Shown here: positions 43,602 to 52,718 of the stretch, one piece after another
Layout of the letters: each line of letters opens with the position of its first letter
Position numbering within the stretch: position 1 is the first letter of the stretch
DNA from: Bremerella sp. TYQ1
Lineage (GTDB): Bacteria > Planctomycetota > Planctomycetia > Pirellulales > Pirellulaceae
Assembly: GCF_020150455.1 (NCBI RefSeq)
Contig: NZ_CP083740.1
Span: forward strand, 2,108,001 to 2,172,000
Length of the DNA stretch: 64,000 nucleotides
Direction: 5' to 3'
Notes under the pieces: generated by a model
What the model was told of the DNA's origin: nothing
The model's database searches: none
The model's input: only the letters and a program-made list of their open reading frames with translations
Position numbers and translations under genes: made by a program

Positions 43602-46600
43602 TTAAGCTTCTGCTTTCTTTTCGCTCTTATCACGATTCATCAGCCACAGCAGAACCGGGCATGCGATAAACACCGTGCTGTACGTACCAGCGATGACGCC
43701 GATCACCAGCGAGAACGAGAAGCTATGGATGCCTTCACCGCCGATGAAGTACAGGATCAACACCACGATCAACGTCGTGATCGAGGTCAACAACGTACGA
43801 CCGAGCGTTTGGTTGATGCTGAGGTTGATCATCTCACTGGTCAAGTCAGGGCTCTTACCGCGGACTTCGCGGATACGGTCGAAGATCACGATCGTATCGT
43901 TGAGCGAGTAACCAATGATCGTCAGGAACGCAGCCACCACCGGCAGGCTGATCTTGAATTCGGTCACCTGAAGGAAACCGAAGACAGGAGCGAGCCAGAC
44001 ACTCAGTGCAATAAACCCGAGCGTGACTAACACGTCGTGAACCAATGCCACGACAGCGGCAACACCGAAGGCAACGCTTTGGAAGCGGAACCAGATGTAG
44101 CCCACGATCCCGATCAAACAGAAAGCAATCGCCAAGATTGCCATCGTCTGCATGTCGCCAGCCACTTTGCTACCGATCTTGCTGGACGAGGGCCAGACTG
44201 GCGTCGAGTCGAGCTTCTTGCTGGCTTGCTCCAAGATCTTGGCCGATTCCGCAGGTTGTGTCGAAAGCTTAACTGTCCAAGTCGCCTGGCTTACGCGGCT
44301 ATCAACTGGCAGCGTTTGCCCTTCGCCATCGAGGAGTGAAACCTCCGGCGGAACAACCGAAAGAGCATTGGCTGCATCCTTGATCAGCGTTCGCACCGTA
44401 TCAGCACTGATCTTTTCGTCAAAAGTCAGTTCCGTTTCGGTCTGGAAGCGTGGTGCTTCCGCCTCCGCTTCTGGCGTCGCCAATGGATTTTCCGGGGAAG
44501 CCTGGGGAGCCTCTCCCATCGGAGTCGGCGTCATCGGAGACTCTTCGGCAGGAGTTTCTTCCGCGGGAGCTTCCTCCATAGGTGCCGGCGATTCTTCCAT
44601 AGGCTTGGCTTCTTCCGAAGGTTCCTGCATCGGCGATTCCTCAGCAGGCTTATCTTCGGCTGGAGCCTCTTCCGCTGGCTTTTCCTCGCTTGGCGTTTCT
44701 TCTGCAGGTTTCTCCTCAGCAGGAGATTCCCCTGAAGCTTCACCTTCCGAAGCAGGCTCTTCTTCGCCCCCATCTTCCTGCAGCAGGACATCCAAAGTCA
44801 CCTGCCACGGCAACAAGGCAAACAAGCGGCTGGAAACAGGAGCCATGAACGATTGCATGTCACCTTCTGGCTTTTCTTCCGATTCATCCGAGGCTGGTTC
44901 CTCTTCCGTCATCGGCTCTGGCTCGGAAGATGTCATGGGCTCTTCGGTTGCCGGTGCTTCTTCACTAGTAGCCGGCGTCGAAGCCGAAGCCCCAGGAGCG
45001 GCAGCAGGCTGAGCAAAGTCCATGTTATGCATCATCAGCAGGCTCTCGCCGTTTGGTCCGGTAAAGACTTGGGCGATCCGATCCTGCACCACTTGCACGC
45101 CCGCCGGAATTTGGCCGGTGTTGTAACGCAGTGCATCGGTACTGAAGTTCATTCGCAGATGATCGGCCGTCTGGGTGTCGTCGTCGACATTCTTGACCGA
45201 CATGGAACCAGAATCGGCTCCTGTTTCGTCCTGGAATTCGACGCCATCGCCATCCGGATTTGGCAGAACCGCGATGCCGACTTCAGCCGCAGCCAACTTC
45301 TTAATGATCTCGGTCAGCGATTCGACGCCTGCAAGATCAACTTCGGCAGTTGCCCCAGTCCGGTCAGTCAATTGGACTTTGCCCAACTGACCGTATTCCG
45401 ACATCGAGGTGTCGACTTTATAGATTCGATCTTCGTGGCCTTCCAACGTCACCGCACTCACCGACAGGTCAGGCAGAACATCGGTCAGCTTGCTACGAAC
45501 TTCAGAAATTGGCATCGCTTCTTTCAGGTAGACCTGAACCGACGAACCACCGTTGAAGTCGATGTCGAAGATATCCTTACCGCGGACACTCACCCCAATC
45601 ATGCCGACCAGGATGACAACCAACGAGATCATCGCAGCGATACGCTTCTTACCGATGAAGTCGAAGCCAATGCTGGAAGCAGAAGGCATGAACCTCAGCG
45701 TGGTAAGAATTCGCTTCTTTTCCAGAATGTCAAAGATGCCTCGCGAAACGTAAATCGCGGTGAACATACTCATCAAAATACCGACGAACAACGTCACGGC
45801 AAAACCACGAACCTGGTCGGTACCGATTCGGTACAACACAGCGGCGGTAATCAGCGTGGTGATATTTGCGTCGACAATGGTCGACATCGCTTTGCCGAAA
45901 CCGTTGGACAACGCAACTCGCAGAGAAGCTCCGCCATTGATTTCTTCGCGGATACGCTCGTAGATCAGCACGTTCGCGTCGACTGCCATACCGACCGTCA
46001 GCACCAAACCGGCGATACCGGGCAGCGTCAAGTCAGCTTTAATGGCGATCATGATGGCCAGGATCAGCACCAAGTTGAACAGCAGCGCGAAGCAGGCCAC
46101 CAAACCGGCGACGCGGTAATAGATAGCCATGAAGACCAACACGGCGATCAACGAAACCGTAATCGCGACGGTCCCTTTGCGGATCGTGTCGTCACCAAGT
46201 GTGGCGCTGATTTTCTGTTCGCTGATCGGTTCTTTTCGCAAGACAACCGGCAGCTTACCACTGCGAAGCACCTGAACCAGGTCAGAAACTTCCTGCTGCG
46301 TGAAATCGCCGGTGATGATACCGCTGTCGGTGATCATCGCATTAATTCGCGGCGCCGAGATCAGATAGTTATCCATCACGATCCCAAGCTTTCGCGGAAT
46401 GTTTTGTTCGCTCAGGTTTTCCTGAGAAAGCCGTCCCATACGGTTTGCACCGTCAACGCCGAACTCGAAACCAACGGCTGGCTTGTTGTACTCATCACGA
46501 GCGATTGCCGCCGAAGAAAGGTGCTTACCACCGAGGCGGAACTCAGGTCGCTCGACTCGCATGAGGACCTCAAACGGAATGCCAGGCCCACCGCCACGAA

Positions 46601-47492
46601 CGAGGTGCCGTTGGCTGTTGAGGTAGGGCGTCAGGCTTGGATCGGAGAAGTTGCTTTCGCCGACCGATCCGCGAGCATCGTCATCGACGCGAACCCAACG
46701 ACCGATACGCTTACCTTCGCGGTCGGTCACGTACGTGACGCCGATCTGAGCTTCGTCTTGAGCACGCGTGATTAGATAGTCGTGGTCTTGCTTGTTGGCC
46801 ACGATCATAAAGTCGAGAACACCCGCTTTGGTGATCAGTCGCTTGATCGATTCCAAGTCGGACGATTCGGCTTGCGGCACGATCACTTCGACCTGGTTTT
46901 CGCCGTAAGGACGAATAACCACTTCGGAAACACCGGATGGGTTAATTCGCTTCTGCAGCTGAGTGATCAGCTGAGCGGTCCCTTGTTCCAGTTGCTTTTG
47001 CGGCGTTAAGTCGAACGGTGTTTCGCCGGGCGAACTGTCAGCCGCCAACAAATCCAAGCTGGCTTGCTCGTCCACTTCGTAAACGAGAATGACACCACCC
47101 TGCAGGTCGATACCAAATTTCGGAGGCCACAGCAGGAAGCAGACAGTGACACTACAAACCAAGCTGGCGAGAATCACCCCCAGCTTTCTCCCCATGTCGG
47201 GAAGCCGAATGGCGCTGGCCAACCATACGCCGAGGACGTAAGGAACAACCAACGTCAGGAAGATAATTCCCAGCACGTTTAAGGTTTGAGAAGTACCAGA
47301 ACTCGGCGTTTCCGCTGGAGCAACTTGGGTGCTCGGGGTAGGGACCTCGGTGGCTGGCGTTTCTTGTGCCATTGCCGTTGAGCCCAGCCACGAACTTCCG
47401 CCGGCATCCAGCCCGAAATCGACGCCCGGCAACATAGTGACCGTCAGCGTCAGCACGAGCATGACAGCAAAAATCGTGCAACTCTTCTGCAT
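43602..47492 (-). CDS. secDF: Fused protein translocase subunit SecDF with acidic insert
   Basis: This 1296-residue inner-membrane protein joins SecD (about 1-600) and SecF (about 605-1296); it uses the proton gradient to help the Sec channel release exported proteins. SecD shows FGIDLQGGVILVYEV, the P1 domain, and the membrane part PGIAGLVLTVGMAVDANVLIYERIREE. SecF shows DIDFNGGSSVQVY and GYSLNDTIVIFDRIREVRG. Between SecF helix 1 and helix 2, residues about 835-1005 form a long periplasmic insert rich in E, P, A and K, with repeats like EEKPAEEAPAE, not found in ordinary SecF. GGAG 7 bases before the ATG at 47492 sets the start. yajC precedes it by 111 bases. Confidence 0.96.
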   Translation of the reverse strand: MQKSCTIFAVMLVLTLTVTMLPGVDFGLDAGGSSWLGSTAMAQETPATEVPTPSTQVAPAETPSSGTSQTLNVLGIIFLTLVVPYVLGVWLASAIRLPDMGRKLGVILASLVCSVTVCFLLWPPKFGIDLQGGVILVYEVDEQASLDLLAADSSPGETPFDLTPQKQLEQGTAQLITQLQKRINPSGVSEVVIRPYGENQVEVIVPQAESSDLESIKRLITKAGVLDFMIVANKQDHDYLITRAQDEAQIGVTYVTDREGKRIGRWVRVDDDARGSVGESNFSDPSLTPYLNSQRHLVRGGGPGIPFEVLMRVERPEFRLGGKHLSSAAIARDEYNKPAVGFEFGVDGANRMGRLSQENLSEQNIPRKLGIVMDNYLISAPRINAMITDSGIITGDFTQQEVSDLVQVLRSGKLPVVLRKEPISEQKISATLGDDTIRKGTVAITVSLIAVLVFMAIYYRVAGLVACFALLFNLVLILAIMIAIKADLTLPGIAGLVLTVGMAVDANVLIYERIREEINGGASLRVALSNGFGKAMSTIVDANITTLITAAVLYRIGTDQVRGFAVTLFVGILMSMFTAIYVSRGIFDILEKKRILTTLRFMPSASSIGFDFIGKKRIAAMISLVVILVGMIGVSVRGKDIFDIDFNGGSSVQVYLKEAMPISEVRSKLTDVLPDLSVSAVTLEGHEDRIYKVDTSMSEYGQLGKVQLTDRTGATAEVDLAGVESLTEIIKKLAAAEVGIAVLPNPDGDGVEFQDETGADSGSMSVKNVDDDTQTADHLRMNFSTDALRYNTGQIPAGVQVVQDRIAQVFTGPNGESLLMMHNMDFAQPAAAPGASASTPATSEEAPATEEPMTSSEPEPMTEEEPASDESEEKPEGDMQSFMAPVSSRLFALLPWQVTLDVLLQEDGGEEEPASEGEASGESPAEEKPAEETPSEEKPAEEAPAEDKPAEESPMQEPSEEAKPMEESPAPMEEAPAEETPAEESPMTPTPMGEAPQASPENPLATPEAEAEAPRFQTETELTFDEKISADTVRTLIKDAANALSVVPPEVSLLDGEGQTLPVDSRVSQATWTVKLSTQPAESAKILEQASKKLDSTPVWPSSSKIGSKVAGDMQTMAILAIAFCLIGIVGYIWFRFQSVAFGVAAVVALVHDVLVTLGFIALSVWLAPVFGFLQVTEFKISLPVVAAFLTIIGYSLNDTIVIFDRIREVRGKSPDLTSEMINLSINQTLGRTLLTSITTLIVVLILYFIGGEGIHSFSFSLVIGVIAGTYSTVFIACPVLLWLMNRDKSEKKAEA

Positions 47493-47603
47493 TGCGTGTC
47501 TCCAAGCCTTGGAACTTTCGCTATTCCCAGGCAAGTCGTATGGTTGAATATGGAAAGGGGAATTCGTCCGTGAATCATCCATTCAAGTCGGTGACATGGG
47601 AAA

Positions 47604-47957
47604 TCAGGATTCGGCGTTATCGCTCGGCTTTCCCTCTTTCGAGAGAACTCCGGCGATCGCTCGCATGCGAACCCGCATCTCCGTCCCCGACTTATCGTCC
47701 AGGCGAAGTACGACCTCTTGCTGGTCTTTCTTCACGCTAACCACCGTGGCAATGATCCCACCGATCGTTTCCACGCGGTCATTCTTCTTGATCCCGTCCA
47801 GCATTTTCCGGACATCCGAAGCTTTTTTCTGCTCGGGTCGGACCAGCATGAAATAACCCAGCACCAGAATCGCAATAATCGGCAGCCAAGTAAGAGGATT
47901 CGCGAAACCGCCGTCTTGTGCCAAGATGTGAACCGGCCATGCCGTCAAATCAAACAT
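47604..47957 (-). CDS. yajC: Preprotein translocase subunit YajC
   Basis: This 117-residue accessory protein of the SecDF complex has one membrane helix (TWLPIIAILVLGYFMLV) followed by the family motif RPEQKKASDVRKMLDGIKKNDRV (the core RPEQKK is diagnostic) and a small beta domain (GGIIATVVSVK). It lies directly upstream of secDF on the same strand, the usual order. A promoter is visible upstream at 48129-48157, and a terminator separates it from the PQQ gene, so yajC-secDF form their own unit. Confidence 0.96.
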   Translation of the reverse strand: MFDLTAWPVHILAQDGGFANPLTWLPIIAILVLGYFMLVRPEQKKASDVRKMLDGIKKNDRVETIGGIIATVVSVKKDQQEVVLRLDDKSGTEMRVRMRAIAGVLSKEGKPSDNAES

Positions 47958-48128
47958 TTCCGCCGACGCTTTCTACCGCTTGCCTGGTTCCCTGATAGCA
48001 TTCCGCTGCTTAGACAACACCTGATTGGCTTAATAGCCACCACAGCGATGCCTGAAGAAGGTCAGAACCACCTCGAGAATGGACTCGTTTTGTACCGTCC
48101 ACAAAGTGACAGCACATGGAAACCGCTC

Positions 48129-48157
48129 ATGATAAGAGTTTCGTTCTATACCGGCAA
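48129..48157 (-). promoter_or_regulatory. Candidate promoter of yajC-secDF
   Basis: On the minus strand TTGCCG (48157-48152), a 17-base spacer and TATCAT (48134-48129) are followed by a leader of about 165 bases before yajC. It lies just downstream of the preceding gene's terminator. Confidence 0.5.
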
Positions 48158-48172
48158 TAGCGGCCAATCCCC

Positions 48173-48212
48173 CCAAAAACAGCGAAAGGTGGCCACATCG
48201 ACCACCTTTCGC
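48173..48212 (-). terminator. Intrinsic terminator of the PQQ-type gene
   Basis: GCGAAAGGTGG and CCACCTTTCGC form an 11-bp perfect stem with a 9-base loop; on the minus strand TGTTTTTGG follows. It is 53 bases past the stop of the beta-propeller gene. Confidence 0.85.
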
Positions 48213-48265
48213 CTTCCGCCTCTTGGTTCATCGCGGCAGGGCTTGCCCAAACCACCCCGATACAC

Positions 48266-49621
48266 TTATTTGCTGCCGAGATCGACGGCGACCAGTTCTT
48301 TATCGTTTCGGAAATAACCTGTTTGATTCGCATAGGCAGGGTGAGTCCAGACCACCGATCGCCCAAATGCTTCGCTTGTCGGTTCCAGCACATGGAATCG
48401 CCCCAAAGACCTGAAGCCTTCCTTGGAGAGTTCCGCGACTAGCAGATCTCCTACTTCGCTAAAGATCAGATAGCGATTCGACTCGCCCAAACGAGTAACA
48501 AATGCGGTTCCATGCTTAATAAACCGGGTCACATCAGGCCGAGTCGCCTCGAATGTTTCCCAGTATCGCTCACCATTTTCGCCATTAACCGCGATAAAAC
48601 TGCCAACGTTACAGTCGCTGCCATACAGAACACCATCCACAAAGATTGGCGTGGACGTTCCACTGTAAACGGCCTCTTTCCGTTCGCCACGCCACAGAGC
48701 CTTCGCAGCAGGCTGATCATCGGCCAGCTCGATCATGACCGACTCCGCCTGAATGCCGCTGGCATACATTCGATTACCATCCACCATTGGTCGAGCAATC
48801 GACATTTCAAACGAAGGAGTGAGTGGAATCTCCCAATATTTTTCACCCGACTTGGGATTCAGCGAAGCCACGCCTTCAGGGTGATAGATGATCAATTGAC
48901 GCGTTTCACCTGCTTCAACGATCACTGGCGGGGCATAACCCATCTTGGAATCAAGCGACTTCCAAAGAACTTTTCCGGTCCGCTTATCCAGAGCGACAAC
49001 CCCTTGGCCTTTTCCGCCGACCATGACGTAAAGCATCTCACCGTTCACAAGCGGATGACCTGCCACCCCCCAGATGGGAATCTCGGCCCCGAAATCCGCG
49101 ACAAGGCTTCGCTTCCAAACCGGCTTTCCAGTTTCAACTTCCAGGCATACCAAGTCTCCCTCGGCACCAATCCAATACAGATGGTCTCCATCCACAGTGG
49201 GAGTGCAGCGAGGCCCTACCGCATAACTGATCGAGTAGGGCCGATCGTAGGAATACTCCCACAGCTTATCGCCGGTCTCTTCATCGAATGCCAGAACACG
49301 TTCTTTCCCCTGACGATCTTGGCGAGCCCCAGGGTTATTAGAAATTTCGTTCGTCTGGGCAACGTAATCGGTCACAAACACTCGGCCATCGGCGACCGCT
49401 GGACCAGCATAGCCTCCGGCAATCGGCACTCGCCACTTCACCTTCAGCCCCTCTTCGGGGATAGAATCAATCACGCCAGATTCGCGGTAAACGTCGTCTC
49501 GCTGGGGCCCCATCCACTGCGGCCAGTCATCTGCCAAAGCGTTAAGAACAAACGGTCCAACCAGAAACAAAAGCCCGACAACAGCCCCATAACAACGGGC
49601 AGCAAGCGAGGCGACACTCAT
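48266..49621 (-). CDS. Secreted PQQ-like beta-propeller protein
   Basis: This 451-residue exported protein has a signal peptide (VVGLLFLVGPFVLNALADD). Seven or eight blades of the quinoprotein type follow, each with the tryptophan-docking pattern, for example VLAFDEETGDKLWEYSY, VCLEVETGKPVWKRS, VALDKRTGKVLWKS and IAVNGENGERYWETF. The start WPQWMGPQRDDVYRE is typical of planctomycete PQQ-binding-like proteins. No PQQ-specific calcium residues can be confirmed, so it may be a structural propeller rather than a dehydrogenase. AAGGAG lies 6 bases before the ATG. It follows tgt after 100 bases. Confidence 0.88.
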   Translation of the reverse strand: MSVASLAARCYGAVVGLLFLVGPFVLNALADDWPQWMGPQRDDVYRESGVIDSIPEEGLKVKWRVPIAGGYAGPAVADGRVFVTDYVAQTNEISNNPGARQDRQGKERVLAFDEETGDKLWEYSYDRPYSISYAVGPRCTPTVDGDHLYWIGAEGDLVCLEVETGKPVWKRSLVADFGAEIPIWGVAGHPLVNGEMLYVMVGGKGQGVVALDKRTGKVLWKSLDSKMGYAPPVIVEAGETRQLIIYHPEGVASLNPKSGEKYWEIPLTPSFEMSIARPMVDGNRMYASGIQAESVMIELADDQPAAKALWRGERKEAVYSGTSTPIFVDGVLYGSDCNVGSFIAVNGENGERYWETFEATRPDVTRFIKHGTAFVTRLGESNRYLIFSEVGDLLVAELSKEGFRSLGRFHVLEPTSEAFGRSVVWTHPAYANQTGYFRNDKELVAVDLGSK

Positions 49622-49721
49622 AAGAAACTCCTTCGTGGTGGGCGCGCAGAATCAGCGTACATTCTCTTAGAGTCCGCATAACCGCGAAGGATTCACAAAC
49701 TTGATGAAGAATCGAAGAGAA

Positions 49722-50888
49722 TTAGCCGCCGGAAGCCCAGCCTCGCATCTTCTCTTCGTAATAAGACTCGAACCGATCTTCTTCAATCGCAGCACGAGCC
49801 TCACGCATCAACCGCTGATAGTACGCCACGTTATGCAGCGACAACAGGATCGGCCCTAGCATCTCTTTTGCCATAAAGAGATGCCGAAAATAGGCTCTGC
49901 TCAAGCCAGCCACTTGAGGCACGCTCTTCGGATCGAGCGGCGTCGAATCGCGCTGGTACTTAGCATTTCGCAGGCGAACGGTTCCCTGGTCGGTGAACGC
50001 TAACGCATTGCGACCGTTTCGCGTGGGCATCACGCAGTCGAACAGATCGACCCCGCGACGAATCCCCTCCAGCAAATCTTCCGGTCGGCCCACGCCCATC
50101 AAGTAACGTGGCTTTTCCGCTGGCAGGGCAGGGCAAGTCGCGTCCAATATTCGGTACATTTCCGGGGGTGGCTCACCGACACTCAACCCACCGATGGCAT
50201 AGCCAGGAAATTCGAGCTCACCTAGTCGCTCGGCACATTCAACACGTAGCCCTTCATCCAGACCTCCCTGAACGATGGCGAATTGTGCCTGATCTTTTCG
50301 CGTTGCGGCATCCTGGCAGCGTTGGGCCCAGCGAATCGAGCGGTCCATCGCCTCGCGAATGACTTTGGTTTCGTTCGGCAACTCCACCACGTGATCAAGC
50401 ACCATGGCGATGTCGCTACCAAGGTTTTCTTGAATCTCGATGCTTCGCTCTGGCGAAAGATGAATCTTTCGACCGTCGATATGAGACTGAAAGACCGCCT
50501 CTTTCTCGGTGATCTTTCGCATTTGAGCGAGACTGAATATTTGAAATCCACCACTGTCGGTCAGGATCGGTCCCTGCCAATTCATGAACTTGTGGAGCCC
50601 GCCCAGGTCGGCAACAACATCATCTCCCGGCCGCAAAGACAGATGGTAAGTATTGCCCAGGATCATCTCGGCCCCGGTCTCACGAACCATTCCGATCTCG
50701 AGTCCTTTCACCGTCCCCTGAGTACCAACCGGCATGAACGCAGGCGTTTGCACGGCACCATGGGGCGTTACAAACTCACCGCGGCGCGCCTTCGAGGTTC
50801 CGTCCTGATGCTTCAGCTGATACTTGAACCAGTCGCTTTCCGCTGGTCGATTGGGGGTCGTTTGTTCCAAAGTGTCTCGACGCTCCAT
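49722..50888 (-). CDS. tgt: Queuine tRNA-ribosyltransferase lacking the zinc cysteines
   Basis: Tgt exchanges G34 of tRNAs with GUN anticodons for preQ1 in bacteria. The 388-residue protein keeps the base-binding and catalytic segments: [23 protein letters not shown] with the general-base aspartate, GGLSVGEP, and [13 protein letters not shown] with the nucleophilic aspartate. The C-terminal zinc site is altered: where E. coli has CxCxxC before NYSRAYLHHL, this protein reads [16 protein letters not shown], so all three cysteines are gone, while the histidine in SLHN remains. The ATG at 50888 directly follows a terminator T-tract and has no ribosome-binding site; a TTG five codons later is an alternative. 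preQ1 synthesis genes are not in the window. Confidence 0.93.
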   Translation of the reverse strand: MERRDTLEQTTPNRPAESDWFKYQLKHQDGTSKARRGEFVTPHGAVQTPAFMPVGTQGTVKGLEIGMVRETGAEMILGNTYHLSLRPGDDVVADLGGLHKFMNWQGPILTDSGGFQIFSLAQMRKITEKEAVFQSHIDGRKIHLSPERSIEIQENLGSDIAMVLDHVVELPNETKVIREAMDRSIRWAQRCQDAATRKDQAQFAIVQGGLDEGLRVECAERLGELEFPGYAIGGLSVGEPPPEMYRILDATCPALPAEKPRYLMGVGRPEDLLEGIRRGVDLFDCVMPTRNGRNALAFTDQGTVRLRNAKYQRDSTPLDPKSVPQVAGLSRAYFRHLFMAKEMLGPILLSLHNVAYYQRLMREARAAIEEDRFESYYEEKMRGWASGG

Positions 50889-50889
50889 G

Positions 50890-50920
50890 AAAAAAACCCA
50901 CACGGCTTACCGCATGGGTT
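50890..50920 (-). terminator. Intrinsic terminator between the alpha-CTD gene and tgt
   Basis: AACCCATGCGG and CCGTGTGGGTT pair over 11 positions with two G-T wobbles and a 4-base loop, followed on the minus strand by five further T residues and a C. It lies 34 bases past the stop of the TPR/alpha-CTD gene and ends one base before the annotated tgt ATG. Confidence 0.85.
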
Positions 50921-50954
50921 CATTGAGTGTGCAGTCTCTGCCAGGCAGCGAAAA

Positions 50955-52286
50955 TTAGTCGCCGCGAAGCTTCAGATTGTAGGAAGTCAGCTTTTCGCGA
51001 ACTTCGTTCAAGCTAGTAACACCGAAGTTCTTGCACTCCAGCAATTCATCACCGGTGCGACGAACCAGTTCGCCAATGGTCGAAATACCCAAGCGAACCA
51101 TGCACTTGCGAGCACGAACCGACAGGCTGAGTTCGGCAATCGGGCGATCGAGCAAAGCCTGCTCGTCCGGCGACAGCCCGGAAGTGTCGTAAGCCACTTC
51201 TGGAGTAGAGGGCTTTTCGTTCGACATCTGACCGAGTTCCAACCCCTTGGAACGCAGCATGTCACGAATCTCGATCAACGACGTTTCGCCGAAGTTCTTA
51301 CTTGCGAGCAGTTCCTGCTCCGAGCAGCGGCACAGATCGCCAAGCGTCATAATGCCCATCTTCTGCAGGCAATTTCGGCTGCGAACGGAGAGCTCGAAGT
51401 CGGTCACAGGGATGCTGAGCACCTGCGACATGCGATCGCGTTTCTTTTGCTCTTCTTCGTCGTAGTACATGTCCCCCGATGCCTGGGCATCTTTCAGGTA
51501 CATGCGAGCCCGCTTTTCGGTCGGGTACGAGTCGAGCACACGCTGATAGCAGTGGGTCGCTCGGTCGTATTCACCACGGTCTTCATGCAGAAGCCCGAGA
51601 TTCAGCAAAGCTCCGACGTGCGTTGGGAACACCGCAGCCGCGTTTTGATAAAGCTGAAGTGCCTGAACATCGTTGCCACGGCGGTCGTTTTCCAATGCCA
51701 GGCCGAACAATGCACCTGCGTGACCAGGATCGGATTCGACAGCACGTTCGTACAACGCGACGACTTCATCAGGATTTCCACCCAACGAAGCAATCGTGGC
51801 ACCACGCTGATACAGGTAATTTGCGGTCGATTCGATTGGACCAAACATGTTGTCCAGAATCTGCAGAGCTTGCTCCGAATCGCCCTTACTTCGCAGCGAT
51901 TCCACAATGCCCAGCTGGCAATCATCCTTGTTGTAGCCAGCGGTTTGAGCCGACTGAAAGGCTTCGATTGCCTTATCGAATTCCTGCATGCAGAAGTAGC
52001 TGCGACCGAGATAGAAGTGCGCCAATGCACCTCCGTCCGCGGCTGCGAGCGTTTGAACGGCACCTGGGTAATTCCCCATGATGAACTGGCAAACGCCCAA
52101 ACGGACGTTGGTGGCCGGCGAACGTTCTTCCGATTGGCCTTCCAATTCGGAAACGCTGTCGCGAAGCGTTGAATAAGCGTTGTAGTCGCGTCCCACCGTT
52201 CGCAGGATCTGACGAATTTCCTCCGGACCGAAGGACGAATTCGTGAGAACAACGCTCTTGAGATCGAAATCGATTCCTTGAATCAT
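50955..52286 (-). CDS. TPR protein with two tandem RNA polymerase alpha-CTD domains
   Basis: This 443-residue cytoplasmic protein has TPR repeats at about residues 80-265 (AHFYLGRSYFCMQEFDKAIE, GALLNLGLLHEDRGEYDRAT). Two copies of the C-terminal domain of the RNA polymerase alpha subunit follow. Copy 1 has LSVRSRNCL (R302, N305, C306) and NFGETSLIEI; copy 2 has LSVRARKCM (R391, C395) and NFGVTSLNEV. In E. coli alpha, R265, N268, C269, G296, K298, S299 and E302 contact UP-element DNA; here R, C, G, S and E are kept in both copies, N only in the first, and K298 is T in both. It probably binds DNA or RNA polymerase partners and is not part of rpoA. GGAG 8 bases before the ATG at 52286 sets the start; the terminator follows. 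Confidence 0.88.
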   Translation of the reverse strand: MIQGIDFDLKSVVLTNSSFGPEEIRQILRTVGRDYNAYSTLRDSVSELEGQSEERSPATNVRLGVCQFIMGNYPGAVQTLAAADGGALAHFYLGRSYFCMQEFDKAIEAFQSAQTAGYNKDDCQLGIVESLRSKGDSEQALQILDNMFGPIESTANYLYQRGATIASLGGNPDEVVALYERAVESDPGHAGALFGLALENDRRGNDVQALQLYQNAAAVFPTHVGALLNLGLLHEDRGEYDRATHCYQRVLDSYPTEKRARMYLKDAQASGDMYYDEEEQKKRDRMSQVLSIPVTDFELSVRSRNCLQKMGIMTLGDLCRCSEQELLASKNFGETSLIEIRDMLRSKGLELGQMSNEKPSTPEVAYDTSGLSPDEQALLDRPIAELSLSVRARKCMVRLGISTIGELVRRTGDELLECKNFGVTSLNEVREKLTSYNLKLRGD

Positions 52287-52443
52287 CAACGGGGCTCCAA
52301 ACGTTTTCTTTCGACGCCCAAGTGCGAAAACTCGGGGGAGATGGCCAGGGTAATCGAATCCTCGGCTGATTCAGAGCTCGCTTGATACAATCTGAATGCC
52401 GTGAAGCGAGTCGATTACCCGTTCGCATTTGGGAAATAAGAAG

Positions 52444-52517
52444 AGCCAGCGACGAGAGTCGAACTCGTAACCCCAGCATTACGAATGCTGTGCTCTGCCA
52501 ATTGAAGCTACGCTGGC
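52444..52517 (-). tRNA. tRNA-Thr (anticodon CGT)
   Basis: The acceptor arms GCCAGCG and CGCTGGC pair perfectly. The anticodon stem CAGCA/TGCTG closes a loop TTCGTAA with anticodon CGT, and the T-arm ACGAG-TTCGACT-CTCGT is intact. The D-arm contains AATTGGCAGAGC. The discriminator base is T and CCA is not encoded. It lies 157 bases upstream of the TPR/alpha-CTD gene. Confidence 0.95.
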
Positions 52518-52718
52518 TTATTCGCAGGCTGCGAATCAAAACGCTCCAAGATACAGAAGCTCTTGGGGTGCGTCAACTTACCCTACCCATTGATTTTAGA
52601 ATCATCTGAAGGATTTACCGACTTTCCTGCCAAAGGAGCGCCAGGACATTGATCTCAGGTATTGGGCGACTTCCTTCAGACGCTCCGCTGAGTCGTGAAG
52701 CAGGGAAGTCTGGGCAAG

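Noticed and set aside
44853..46775. 640-codon open frame on the plus strand opposite secDF
   Set aside because: It is the mirror of the strongly conserved SecDF sequence; its product is rich in R, H and D with no recognisable domain. Codon bias of the real gene keeps the opposite frame open.
50283..52172. 629-codon open frame on the plus strand opposite tgt and the alpha-CTD gene
   Set aside because: It spans two clear genes and an intrinsic terminator on the other strand and has no family features.
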